9,802 nt of DNA from Deltaproteobacteria bacterium (GCA_015492395.1 WGFD01000251.1:1-9802); one strand, 5' to 3'. Shown: positions 1-7,395, counted from the first letter of the stretch. Numbers and translations are program-made. Notes: generated by a model not told the origin, from the sequence alone.

Positions 1-1467
1 AGTTACAGGACCGTTAATGGAATTGGCCTTGATGTCCAGCAGAAAGTTCTGGGTGAAGAATATATCACTCTTTCCGTTGCCGTTTCTATTGTCAGTCAGC
101 ACGCCATAGACGTTTCCGTCATCATCCACGTCTATCCTGGGGAGGGAGTGTGAGAGCGCCTGTGAGTCGTCGTTGATCACTATATCCGTAGAAAAGGTCT
201 TACCCCAGTCGGTGGACTGATCAAAGTAAGAGTTCGAGAAACCGTCCCTTTGGTCGTACCAGCTCACGCTGATCCTGCCCTTGTCGTCTGACGATACAAC
301 CGGATAGATATCATAATCACTTGATATATCGCTGTATAGATCGCTTACTCTGACACTCGTATCGAATGACAGCGCGCCGTCAGTCGACCGTGCAAGATAT
401 ATGGCATTCTCATAGGGGGCTGTCGCTGGATCAGGGTCGTCCCGCCAGTCCCTCCAGACGACGTAGATGTGTCCCTTACTGTCCGTATCCAACGCCGGTT
501 CATACTGGTCGTTGACGGTAACGTCGTTAACACGGACATTGGGATTGAACGACAGCCCCTGGTCATCTGATCTGGCTATATATACATCCCGGTCTCCGTT
601 TCTGTTGTCGTGGAAGGCCACATAGAGCGCTCCGTCCGAAGGGGTGACGGCTATGGATGACCATAGTTGTTCGAAGGAAGCGACGTCATCTACCCTTGCC
701 GGCATGCCAAAGCTTACGCCGCCGTCTGTAGACCTTGCTACAAGGACATCACCGGTCTCCCCGGCGTACCAGTCCCACCTGCTGTAGTCACTGAAAGATA
801 CGTAAATATTGCCGCTGATGCCATCCACGGCTATCGAAGGTTGAAAGTGCCATGGGTAGATGCCGGTACCGTCGGTACTCACCAGCACATCCGTCCCCCA
901 TGTCGTGCCTCCGTCGGTGGATCTATCCAGGTAGATGTCGATATTACAGCTGGAGTCCACGGCGACGGAACAGTCCTGGTCTCTGTAGTCGAACCATGTC
1001 ACATATATCGTACCGCTGTCGTCGATGACCATGTCGGGCATGTATGCGTCGTAAGGGGATCCGGTGTCATCGTTCAGCTTTACGCTGTTTTCGAATGTGG
1101 TGGTTCCATTCCTCATGCGGCTGAAGCGAATCTCCTGCGTTCCGTAACCGGGATCCTCATCCACCCAGACGGCATAAACGGTACCGTTATCTGCCTTGAC
1201 CACAACTGCCTCGCGCTCGTCGGTAAGGTTTCCGCTGTCGGAGTTGACCTGTATGTTAGGGAGGAAAGACATCTTGCCGCCAACGGGGAGCGCGGCGCCG
1301 CGACGCCACCTTCTATCCGGGCCGGAGGTTTTACTAAGATTACTATCCGTCGACGGCGATAGCGCGGCGGGCGGCCTGACGGCGGCGATGAGCATATCTC
1401 CGGCTATGAAGTGGAGTAGCATCGGTATCACCATAATCCATAAGCCTTGTTTTGTTGTTGCCTTCAT
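1..1467 (-). CDS. Exported BNR/Asp-box repeat protein, sialidase-like propeller (C-terminus outside window)
   Basis: The minus-strand frame is open from the ATG at 1467 to the left edge, giving 489 residues without a stop. A strong Shine-Dalgarno (GGAGG within 1468-1479) fixes the start. Residues 9-30 are hydrophobic after a Lys-bearing N-terminus, which suggests a signal peptide or anchor. The body carries five Asp-box motifs (S-x-D-x-G-x-[TS]-[WF]) at about residues 183, 246, 300, 361 and 418. Each lies one blade after a Tyr-Val-x-[WF]-x-Asp-x-Arg-[DN] strand. This is the pattern of BNR beta-propellers (sialidases, exo-glycosidases and non-catalytic secreted propellers). The sialidase Arg triad cannot be assigned by eye, so enzymatic activity is unproven. 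The last visible residues (from about 477) leave the propeller pattern and may begin an Ig-like C-terminal domain. No partner gene is visible; the next gene on this strand lies about 400 bases upstream. Family call firm, function open. Confidence 0.85.
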   Translation of the reverse strand, partial: MKATTKQGLWIMVIPMLLHFIAGDMLIAAVRPPAALSPSTDSNLSKTSGPDRRWRRGAALPVGGKMSFLPNIQVNSDSGNLTDEREAVVVKADNGTVYAVWVDEDPGYGTQEIRFSRMRNGTTTFENSVKLNDDTGSPYDAYMPDMVIDDSGTIYVTWFDYRDQDCSVAVDSSCNIDIYLDRSTDGGTTWGTDVLVSTDGTGIYPWHFQPSIAVDGISGNIYVSFSDYSRWDWYAGETGDVLVARSTDGGVSFGMPARVDDVASFEQLWSSIAVTPSDGALYVAFHDNRNGDRDVYIARSDDQGLSFNPNVRVNDVTVNDQYEPALDTDSKGHIYVVWRDWRDDPDPATAPYENAIYLARSTDGALSFDTSVRVSDLYSDISSDYDIYPVVSSDDKGRISVSWYDQRDGFSNSYFDQSTDWGKTFSTDIVINDDSQALSHSLPRIDVDDDGNVYGVLTDNRNGNGKSDIFFTQNFLLDIKANSINGPVT

Positions 1468-1502
1468 CTTTCCTCCTTTCGGTTGTAGAAATATGAATTT
1501 CA

Positions 1503-1530
1503 ATATTAAATACCATAAACCGTGCAGCAA
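1503..1530 (-). promoter_or_regulatory. Possible promoter of the BNR protein gene
   Basis: Read on the minus strand, TTGCTG (1530-1525) and TAATAT (1508-1503) are separated by 16 bases. They lie about 36-60 bases upstream of the start codon at 1467. The -10 is good and the -35 is poor. This is a sequence resemblance only. Confidence 0.25.
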
Positions 1531-1834
1531 TATCTTGACATTTTCTGCTTCTCTATTGACCTATTTCATATAAAATGTGCGTTAGAGGAGGTCAGATCTA
1601 TCCAGATCTTCCACAGGTCATGTTTTATACCTTATCAAAGAGGGGGTAATGGGATCCGGATAACAGAGCGTTACAACTGTGTATACCTGTATCGCTCCTC
1701 AGTGTGTCGTGTCTCGGCCTGCTTTGTTACGACGCTCTGCATGCGCATATATTTATAACGCAATGTATAGATATCCAGGGAAAGGGCGGTTTGGAGCGGA
1801 GAAGGTGGACTCCGGCGGTTATTTTACCGAAGGA

Positions 1835-1857
1835 CAGTAAGAAACCGCCCTCGGCGG
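1835..1857 (-). terminator. Weak terminator-like hairpin after the radical SAM-ArsM gene
   Basis: On the minus strand a CCGCC-GAG-GGCGG hairpin (1857-1845) starts seven bases past the stop codon. It is followed by TTTCTTACTGT, a short and interrupted T-rich tract. The stem is only 5 bp, so termination strength is doubtful. The same CCGCCC arm (AAACCGCCC, 1842-1850) is also the exact inverse of GGGCGGTTT at 1784-1792, a 9-bp pair with a 49-base gap. A second, 7-bp pairing (GGCGGTT, 1814-1820) is possible as well. Confidence 0.3.
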
Positions 1858-1863
1858 GGCCGG

Positions 1864-3669
1864 TTAGCAACACCCTGGCCCGCAGGGTTCGCCCTCCTCT
1901 TCCGTCGGGCCGGTAATCTCAAACATGCCAGCGTATGGAGGTCTCTTCAGCCTTTCCGCTGTGTCGGTGCAGATCTCGACCGCCTTGCCTAGGGGAAAGG
2001 TATGTCCCTCGTCATCGGATACCGAGCTGAATGGTCCCCTGTATACCGCCTGCTGGCCGATATAGACGCGCCTCTCTCCCTTGGTAAATTTGTATCCACG
2101 CAGTACTACCGAGTCGAAACGGATTCCCTCCGCCTCCCTGTAGAGTGAACGGGAAAGCAGGTCTATACCGTAGAATCCGGCATCCCCGGCGTGTTTGATA
2201 AAGTCAGCTAGCGTCAACGCCCCGGATATGCACTCCCCCCAGAGTTCTTTGTCCCTCTTCATATGTGGAGGGACCGGCATGTCTGCGACTATGTCCGATA
2301 TTACAAAGCGTCCGCCGCTATTCAATATCCTGTATATCTCGCTAAAGACCGCCTCCTTCTTTACGGACAGGTTTATCACACAATTGGATGTAACCAGATC
2401 GATAGTTCCGGACTCCGCTGGTATATCTTCCAGCAGTCCCTTGCGGAACTCTACATTGTCGTATCCGAGATTGCGGCTGACCTCGTCCTTGCCGGCTATG
2501 GCCTTCTCCAGCATCTCATCGGTCATGTCTACTCCGATGACACTTCCTGAAGGTCCGGCCGCTTTTGAGGCGATGAAGCAGTCGATGCCGCCGCCTGACC
2601 CCAGGTCCAGAATGGTCTCACCCTCTCTTATATCTGCAAGAGATACCGGGCTTCCGCAGCCATAGGATATCTCCAGCACCTCCTTCGGGATGTGGCCGGT
2701 ATCGACCTTGTCGTATATCGTGGGGCAGCAGAGAGAGGATTGCGGTGTCTCGGCCGCCGCGGCATAGAAGTTCCTTACATCTTCCGTTGCGACTGCGATA
2801 TCGGTATTTGAACAGCAAAGTCCGGCTGTTCTGCAGGTATAGCATGCCTGCGATTCAAGATAATAGGGTGAGAGACTGTCCCCCAAGCGGTTTCCAAGTC
2901 TTGCCTTCGGATCGTCTATTAATATGGGACAGACATAGACCCCTTCCGCTGTAACCATCCTGCAGTACGAGCACTGAAGACTGCTCTTTGGAAAGTCGCT
3001 GAAGCAGCTTTCCGTAACCCTTTCATTGTCGTAATAGGGGCGGATATTCCTTTCGGTCCGGCCCAGATAGACCGTCGGGAGTGTCTTTACCTGCGGTTCA
3101 CCGGCGCCCAGGTCCATAAGCCATCGTTTGAATTCGTATTCGGACACCCCCGACTCCGTCCATTGCGTGGCGGTCACGATTGGGTTGAAACCGGCCCCAA
3201 GCAGGTTTCTGATACCTCTCACGGCCCTTGTGAAGGAGCCCTGCCCGCGGATGCTGTCGTTCTTCTCCTCATCAGGGCTCTCTATACTTACTCTAAATCT
3301 CATCTGGTTTTGTGACGCATTCCGAAGTTCCTTTAATCTCGAGGCTGCATCCTCTGTGATCAGTATCGCATTTGTAAGAACCGTTACATTTCCGGCTGTA
3401 AGGGTATCCTTCAGGATGTTCGGGAGTTCAGGGTTTAGGAAGGGTTCACCGCCTGTGAAGTAGTACTCTTCCACCCCGTAGTCTTTAGCCTCTTCCAGAT
3501 AATCTCTTACCAGATCGCCGGGCATCATCTTGTGGCGGGATACGTCGGGGCCGCAGCTTATGAAGCAGTGTTTGCATTCCAGGTTGCAGAGTGTGCCGGA
3601 TACCTGAAACCAGAGCGTGTTCAGGGCTATCAGAGGTACTTGGGCCAGGTTGTTTGGCCGTGTCGTCAT
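1864..3669 (-). CDS. Fusion protein: radical SAM/SPASM-like enzyme + arsenite S-adenosylmethyltransferase (ArsM/AS3MT type)
   Basis: The protein has 601 residues. The ATG at 3669 has AAGGAGGAG seven bases upstream. Residues 20-200 are a radical SAM domain: the [4Fe-4S] ligands C28-x3-C32-x2-C35 and a GGEP motif at 73-76. Residues 222-286 hold a SPASM-like cluster set (C222, C233, C236, C247, C276-x2-C279-x5-C285, C286). Residues 310-601 match AS3MT/ArsM: YGCG (C338), the SAM-binding DLGSGGG (355-361), NCVINL (C430) and WGEC (C480). The last three cysteines line up with human AS3MT C61, C156 and C206. C314/C315 can stand in for C32. The usual ArsM C-terminal segment follows and ends in CGPGCC, like the cysteine-rich AS3MT tail. 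Known chemistry: ArsM methylates As(III) in the cytosol. Inference: the radical SAM half alters the methylated arsenical further, as separate radical SAM partners (ArsS, ArsL) do. No arsR, arsC or arsenic efflux gene is adjacent. The domain calls are firm; the combined product is unknown. Confidence 0.88.
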   Translation of the reverse strand: MTTRPNNLAQVPLIALNTLWFQVSGTLCNLECKHCFISCGPDVSRHKMMPGDLVRDYLEEAKDYGVEEYYFTGGEPFLNPELPNILKDTLTAGNVTVLTNAILITEDAASRLKELRNASQNQMRFRVSIESPDEEKNDSIRGQGSFTRAVRGIRNLLGAGFNPIVTATQWTESGVSEYEFKRWLMDLGAGEPQVKTLPTVYLGRTERNIRPYYDNERVTESCFSDFPKSSLQCSYCRMVTAEGVYVCPILIDDPKARLGNRLGDSLSPYYLESQACYTCRTAGLCCSNTDIAVATEDVRNFYAAAAETPQSSLCCPTIYDKVDTGHIPKEVLEISYGCGSPVSLADIREGETILDLGSGGGIDCFIASKAAGPSGSVIGVDMTDEMLEKAIAGKDEVSRNLGYDNVEFRKGLLEDIPAESGTIDLVTSNCVINLSVKKEAVFSEIYRILNSGGRFVISDIVADMPVPPHMKRDKELWGECISGALTLADFIKHAGDAGFYGIDLLSRSLYREAEGIRFDSVVLRGYKFTKGERRVYIGQQAVYRGPFSSVSDDEGHTFPLGKAVEICTDTAERLKRPPYAGMFEITGPTEEEGEPCGPGCC

Positions 3670-3706
3670 ATTGCGACTCCTCCTTGTTGCCGAATTCCAG
3701 GAACCG

Positions 3707-3736
3707 TTGAGTGTTTCTCGTATATCATACTATAAT
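3707..3736 (+). promoter_or_regulatory. Plus-strand promoter candidate reading toward the IS256 remnant
   Basis: TTGAGT (3707-3712) and a perfect TATAAT (3731-3736) are separated by 18 bases. Transcription would begin near 3743, outside the insertion sequence, and run into its transposase leader. It overlaps the 5' region of the minus-strand radical SAM-ArsM gene, whose own promoter must lie in the same AT-rich block. Confidence 0.45.
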
Positions 3737-3754
3737 GTCCAAGGCCAGATATAC
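3720..3754. promoter_or_regulatory. Inverted repeat upstream of the radical SAM-ArsM gene (candidate operator)
   Basis: GTATATC (3720-3726) and GATATAC (3748-3754) form a 7-bp dyad with a 21-base gap. It lies 50-85 bases upstream of the ATG at 3669 and spans the -10-like sequences of both strands. A regulator site is possible. It does not resemble an ArsR box that I know. Confidence 0.25.
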
Positions 3755-3780
3755 CATCCCTGGGTAATGTATCTTATCTT

Positions 3781-4177
3781 GTGTCAGTAAAGAGGAAGGG
3801 GTACCATTTATAGCAGTCCAACATACCAACTATAAGGAGGTACCCCTATGGCCCAGAGAGCCACGATAGAGAACTTCTCACAAACTGCACAGATAGTCAA
3901 GGAGTTAGGTCTCAGTTCCTGCGATGGATGGGATGTAGATGAGTGGAAGGAGGAAGGGTTGAAGGCGTTCAGGAGGGCTATAGAGGACACGATGGAGGTC
4001 TACACAGAGAGGAGTCGCCTTGAGGCGGTCGACAGGGGTCTCCTGGATCGCCGTAACGGCTACTGCGAGAGGCGCATCCTCACGGTATTGGGAGGCACGG
4101 AGGTCCTTGTCCCCCGGTTGCGGACGACGAGTGCGGCTTCCGTGTTAAATGCCTGTGCCCGGCGCACGGCGGACATA
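3781..4177 (+). mobile_element. Left-end remnant of an IS256-family insertion sequence
   Basis: The stretch holds the leader and first 110 codons of an IS256/mutator-type transposase. The outer edge is placed near GTGTCAGTAAAGAGG at 3781, because this looks like a terminal repeat start, but the exact border is uncertain. Its reverse complement is absent downstream, so the right end is missing. The inner limit is where the protein stops matching the family (about 4177). The rest of the element, including the whole catalytic region, has been lost. Confidence 0.5.
3797..3847 (+). promoter_or_regulatory. Hairpin sequestering the transposase ribosome binding site
   Basis: AGGGGTACC (3797-3805) pairs exactly with GGTACCCCT (3839-3847). 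Just inside, TTATAG (3808-3813) pairs with CTATAA (3830-3835). The loop is 16 bases. The Shine-Dalgarno AAGGAGG (3834-3840) is almost entirely inside the fold: its ends are in the two stems and its middle in the 2x3 internal loop. The outer stem ends one base before the ATG at 3848. RNA that starts outside the element would carry the full hairpin and be poorly translated. This is the strategy known for IS10 and IS50 transposases; applying it here is inference. Confidence 0.6.
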
Positions 4178-4240
4178 TTTACGGCAGATAATGGCCGTAC
4201 CGGTCCCGGAATCGAGACATCCGATTCTCTGATATGTTAA
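3848..4240 (+). pseudogene. Truncated IS256-family transposase
   Basis: The frame is 130 residues against roughly 400 for an intact IS256-family transposase. The ATG at 3848 has AAGGAGG seven bases upstream. Residues 65-92 contain the typical block, with a DRRNGY motif, a Leu-Thr-Val-Leu-Gly run and VPR. Residues 99-110 match the family segment that ends in CARRTADI, where a DRMIL-type helix should follow. Instead, an unrelated 20-residue tail (from Phe111) runs to a stop at 4240. The catalytic Asp, Asp and Glu all lie beyond the break, so the product cannot transpose. No continuation was found in the other frames up to about 4300, which points to deletion or replacement and not a simple frameshift. 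Confidence 0.8.
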
Positions 4241-4470
4241 GATATGCTCTGCTGTGAGGTGAAGTATGTAAGGTGGATTACAAAACCATGGGACAGTTTT
4301 TTCCTCACATCTCTTGTGGGTGTATTGCGCATGTTATGTAGAACTACAGACGAAAGCCGGTTTCCGGATATGGCAAGATGGAATATAAGAAGATTCCCTT
4401 TTCACCTGGAATCCTATTATACATGTGTGTCTTGACATGAGTGGACTTTTCATCGATAGGGCAGAATTGG
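4241..4470. other. Non-coding stretch after the IS remnant
   Basis: No convincing gene. A 63-codon plus-strand frame (4244-4435) has no ribosome binding site and no recognisable motif. No IS256 right end or C-terminal transposase segment was recognised here. Two promoter-like sequences lie at its right end: a TATTAT near 4415 and a TTGACA at 4432. Confidence 0.4.
4432..4460 (+). promoter_or_regulatory. Possible recQ promoter
   Basis: A perfect TTGACA (4432-4437) is followed after 17 bases by GATAGG (4455-4460), a poor -10. A transcript would start near 4467 and carry the whole palindromic repeat (4471-4573) in its leader before recQ. Confidence 0.3.
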
Positions 4471-4573
4471 TTGAACATACATCGCGAGCGCCTGTCTGCG
4501 TACAACGCACCTGCCCGCCGGGCAGGCAGGCAAGCAAGCATTCCCCTCAGCTTGCTGCAGGGATCTTCGACTC
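4471..4573 (+). repeat. Dispersed palindromic repeat, copy 1 (5' of recQ)
   Basis: It shares GCGAGCGCCTGTCT (4484-4497) and CAAGCATTCCCC (4535-4546) with copy 2. It shares a TTGAACAT-x-CATCGC left edge and a TTGCTGCAGGGA-x-CTTC block (4552-4568) with copy 3. It is the longest copy and folds into consecutive hairpins: TGCGT-ACA-ACGCA (4497-4509), CCTGCCC-GCC-GGGCAGG (4510-4526) and an imperfect CCCCTCAGC-TT-GCTGCAGGG (4543-4562). It ends about six bases before the recQ ATG. It codes for nothing. Confidence 0.7.
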
Positions 4574-4579
4574 CGGTCC

Positions 4580-6388
4580 ATGAGTGATCAGGCGATGCAC
4601 ATTCTTCAAAGTGTATTCGGCTATGGCAGCTTCCGGTCCTGCCAGGAGGAGGTCATAGACCATCTCGTGGCGGGTGGTGACGCGCTGGTACTTATGCCTA
4701 CCGGTGGCGGCAAGTCTCTATGTTATCAAATACCGGCCATCGTGCGTCCCGGGACCGGTGTCGTTGTATCGCCTCTTATATCCCTGATGCAGGACCAGGT
4801 GAGCGGGCTCATGCAGTCTGGTGTGCGTGCGGCTTACCTTAATTCCAGCCAGGACGCATATGAGGGGTTCCGTGTGGAAGAGCAGCTGCTTGACGGAAGG
4901 CTCGACCTCCTGTACGTGGCGCCGGAGCGGCTGTTGACGCCGCGTTTCCTCGATCTGTTGACACGGATAACACCGGCGCTCTTCGCCATAGATGAGGCGC
5001 ACTGTGTTTCGCAATGGGGCCATGACTTCCGCCGGGAGTACCTCCAGCTTTCCGTGCTCCACAAACGCTTTCCCCATACACCGCGTATAGCGCTTACCGC
5101 CACCGCCGACGAATCCACTCGTAACGAGATAGTAGAGCGGCTCGGGCTGGAGGAGGCTAAGGTCGTTGTAAGCGGTTTTGACCGGCCGAACATCCGTTAC
5201 CGCATTGCACAGAAACGGAATCCCCGGGAACAGTTGCTGCGTTTTATCGGGGAAGAGCACGAAGGTGATGCGGGAATCGTTTACTGTCTGTCGCGAAAGA
5301 AGGTAGAATCAACCGCCATGTGGCTGAAGGAGAAGGGATTCAAAGTTCTCCCATACCATGCCGGCCTCCCCGTCGACGTCCGACGGCGGCATCAGGACAG
5401 TTTTCTCAAGGAAGAAGGCGTCATTATTGTCGCCACCATCGCATTTGGTCTTGGTATCGACAAGCCGAACGTGCGCTTTGTCGCCCATCTGGATCTGCCG
5501 AAGAGTGTAGAGGCCTATTACCAGGAGACGGGCCGCGCGGGTCGTGACGGTCTTCCAGCCACTGCATGGATGGCGTACGGTCTGCAGGACGTAGTCATGC
5601 TCAGGCAGATGATAGAAAGGTCGGAGACCTCCGAGCAGAGAAAACGCGTGGAGCGCCACAAGCTCGATGCCCTCGTTGGTCTATGCGAGGTGACTACCTG
5701 CCGCCGTCGGACCATTTTGAGCCACTTCGGCGAGACCCCGCCGGACCACTGCGGCAACTGTGATACGTGTCTCGAGTCTGTAGAGACATGGGACGGTACA
5801 GTTGCGGCGCAGAAGGTCTTCTCGTGTGTCTACCGGACCGGTCAGATCTTCGGGGCAGGCTATATAACCGATATCCTGCTTGGAAAGGACTCGGACCGCA
5901 TACGCAGGCTGGGGCATGGCCGGTTGAGTACATTCGGTATAGGAAAGGAACTGGATACGGCGGAGTGGCGTTCGGTGATACGGCAGCTTGTGGCGAGAAA
6001 TCTCTTGGATGTGGATGTGGAGGGCTTCGGTTCCCTGAGGCTTACGAAAGAGTCGTACGCCGTGCTGAAAGGCGAGGCGAAGCTGTATCTCAGAAAGGAT
6101 AAGAGAGAAGAGAAGAGGCGTAAGAAGGTACGGGCCGCCCGCCATACGGGGTCGTTCACGGAGGCAGGGGATAGGAGGCTCTGGGAGGCGCTTAGAAAGC
6201 GGCGGGCCGATATAGCCAGGGAGCAGGGCGTGCCGCCGTATGTAATCTTTCACGACACGACCTTTATGGAGATGGTAGTGCGCCGCCCCGTGGACCTCGA
6301 TCAGATGCGCCTGATTACCGGTGTGGGTGAGCGGAAACTGGAGATGTACGGGAACGAATTTCTGAGGATTATCATAGAGCACAGCTGA
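4580..6388 (+). CDS. recQ: ATP-dependent DNA helicase RecQ
   Basis: This 602-residue protein has the standard RecQ length and order. The superfamily 2 helicase core shows Walker A PTGGGKS (40-46), DEAH (138-141), the aromatic-rich loop [11 protein letters not shown] (144-154), TAT motif III (173-175) and motif [12 protein letters not shown] (315-324). The zinc-binding RecQ-Ct region has C374, C391, C394 and C397. A winged helix and a basic linker (about 505-520) lead to a C-terminal HRDC domain (about 530-602). RecQ unwinds DNA 3' to 5' in recombination repair and stalled-fork processing in the cytoplasm. The ATG at 4580 has no good Shine-Dalgarno; the ATG at 4595 is a possible alternative, losing five residues. 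The palindromic repeat lies directly against the start. It converges with the cation antiporter gene over a 53-base gap without a clear terminator. Identification is secure; only the start is doubtful. Confidence 0.96.
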   Translation: MSDQAMHILQSVFGYGSFRSCQEEVIDHLVAGGDALVLMPTGGGKSLCYQIPAIVRPGTGVVVSPLISLMQDQVSGLMQSGVRAAYLNSSQDAYEGFRVEEQLLDGRLDLLYVAPERLLTPRFLDLLTRITPALFAIDEAHCVSQWGHDFRREYLQLSVLHKRFPHTPRIALTATADESTRNEIVERLGLEEAKVVVSGFDRPNIRYRIAQKRNPREQLLRFIGEEHEGDAGIVYCLSRKKVESTAMWLKEKGFKVLPYHAGLPVDVRRRHQDSFLKEEGVIIVATIAFGLGIDKPNVRFVAHLDLPKSVEAYYQETGRAGRDGLPATAWMAYGLQDVVMLRQMIERSETSEQRKRVERHKLDALVGLCEVTTCRRRTILSHFGETPPDHCGNCDTCLESVETWDGTVAAQKVFSCVYRTGQIFGAGYITDILLGKDSDRIRRLGHGRLSTFGIGKELDTAEWRSVIRQLVARNLLDVDVEGFGSLRLTKESYAVLKGEAKLYLRKDKREEKRRKKVRAARHTGSFTEAGDRRLWEALRKRRADIAREQGVPPYVIFHDTTFMEMVVRRPVDLDQMRLITGVGERKLEMYGNEFLRIIIEHS

Positions 6389-6441
6389 AACCCGGCGGAC
6401 AACCGATTACTAAAGACCGTGGCATTCCTTCATGCTTGGCC

Positions 6442-7395
6442 CTACCCTCTGTGGATAAGATAGACTAGGTATGATATGTAGATGACGACGAAAGATATAC
6501 CTTCCTTTCTGTCGATGGTGTGCCTTCTTCCTAGGAAGAGCGAGAAGAAGAGGACGGTTGTGGCGAAGCCCACCATCGCGACATCCGCATTGAGCGCAGG
6601 TCTGAAACCTATCGGCCTTATAACGGCGCTTATGCCCAGCACCCAGAAGATATTGAAGATATTGGAGCCCACAACATTGCCGATCGCTATATCGACCCTC
6701 TTCTTATAGGCGGCCACAGCCGAGGTTACTATTTCCGGCAGGGATGTTCCTATGGCTACTACGGTTAACCCTATCATGGCTTCGCTTATCTCAAGGGTCC
6801 TTGCGATGGCCGTCGCGCCATCTACCACCCATTGCCCACCGAGGCTTATACCGACGAGCCCGCCCATGGTCATAGCGGACGCCTTAATCATGCCAAGTTG
6901 TCTTGATCCCTTGTCCTCGTCTAAATCATGATTTTCCAGTCCATATATGTAGTATAGGAAGAGAGCAAAAAGTGCTATGAAGACGAGTCCGTCCCCTCTG
7001 CTGATCAACGAATAGGAGCTTCCATATATCAAGGTGTCGTTCGCAACAAAGGCGAGTACAATCACCGCCAATAGGCTGAAGGGTATCTCTTTCCATACTG
7101 TGCTCTTCTGCAGATGAAGAGGATGTATGGCCGCGGATATCCCTAGAGCGAGAAGTATGTTTGTTATATTGCTCCCGAGGACGTTGCCGATAGCGAGCTC
7201 CGTCTTGTCGTTGGCGCTGGCCACTATATTGACTAGAAGCTCCGGCGCCGAGCTTCCGAAGGATACTATCGTAAGGCCGATAACCAGATCGGATACCCCG
7301 AATCGTCTGGCTATGTATGAAGTGCCCTCGACCAGGAAATCCGCTCCTTTTATGAGTAGCACAAAACCTAATACGAAGAGGATATAGGCGATCAA
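6442..7395 (-). CDS. Calcium/sodium:cation antiporter, CaCA family (YrbG-like)
   Basis: A 317-residue inner-membrane protein of about ten hydrophobic segments with the CaCA internal duplication. The alpha-1 repeat (about 24-85) contains SFGSSAPEL (45-53) and GNVLGSN (70-76). The alpha-2 repeat (about 192-254) contains AIGTSLPEI (214-222) and GNVVGSN (239-245). The acidic residues E52 and E221 and the paired Asn/Ser positions form the ion site in this family. A charged loop (about 152-166, Glu/Asp-rich) separates the halves. These exchangers move Ca2+ or a related cation against Na+ or H+. The start is TTG at 7395: GGAG sits eight bases upstream, an in-frame TAA lies 18 bases upstream, and the first residues already fit the N-terminal helix, so no longer form is possible. 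A hairpin-like dyad lies just before the ribosome binding site. It is transcribed alone. The exact ion cannot be read from sequence. Confidence 0.93.
   Translation of the reverse strand: MIAYILFVLGFVLLIKGADFLVEGTSYIARRFGVSDLVIGLTIVSFGSSAPELLVNIVASANDKTELAIGNVLGSNITNILLALGISAAIHPLHLQKSTVWKEIPFSLLAVIVLAFVANDTLIYGSSYSLISRGDGLVFIALFALFLYYIYGLENHDLDEDKGSRQLGMIKASAMTMGGLVGISLGGQWVVDGATAIARTLEISEAMIGLTVVAIGTSLPEIVTSAVAAYKKRVDIAIGNVVGSNIFNIFWVLGISAVIRPIGFRPALNADVAMVGFATTVLFFSLFLGRRHTIDRKEGISFVVIYISYLVYLIHRG

Larger units (their letters stand above)
1468..1863. other. Gene-free stretch between BNR gene and radical SAM-ArsM gene
   Basis: No reading frame here has both a ribosome binding site and protein-like composition. 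A good Shine-Dalgarno-like AGAGGAGG at about 1584-1591 on the plus strand has no usable start codon after it. Directly next to it, two AGATCT palindromes (1594-1599 and 1604-1609) with a 4-base gap can form a 6-bp hairpin. The part next to the arsenic gene holds repeated GGCGG/CCGCC arms, described under the terminator. Nothing else was recognised. Confidence 0.5.

Noticed and set aside
667..1362. 231-codon plus-strand open frame
   Set aside because: It lies antisense to the BNR protein, has no ribosome binding site, and its Val/His-rich composition is a mirror of the repeated Asp-rich blades.
2195..2665. 156-codon plus-strand open frame
   Set aside because: It is fully antisense to the methyltransferase half of the fusion gene, which has clear family motifs; Ser/Pro/Thr-rich composition is typical of a shadow frame.
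4244..4435. 63-codon plus-strand frame after the IS remnant
   Set aside because: No ribosome binding site, no recognisable domain, and no match to the missing part of the transposase.
4481..4562. Palindromic repeats as a CRISPR array
   Set aside because: The three copies are kilobases apart, differ in length and are not separated by regular spacers; no cas gene is present.
5681..6382. 233-codon minus-strand open frame
   Set aside because: It is antisense to recQ, shows no family motif and has no ribosome binding site.
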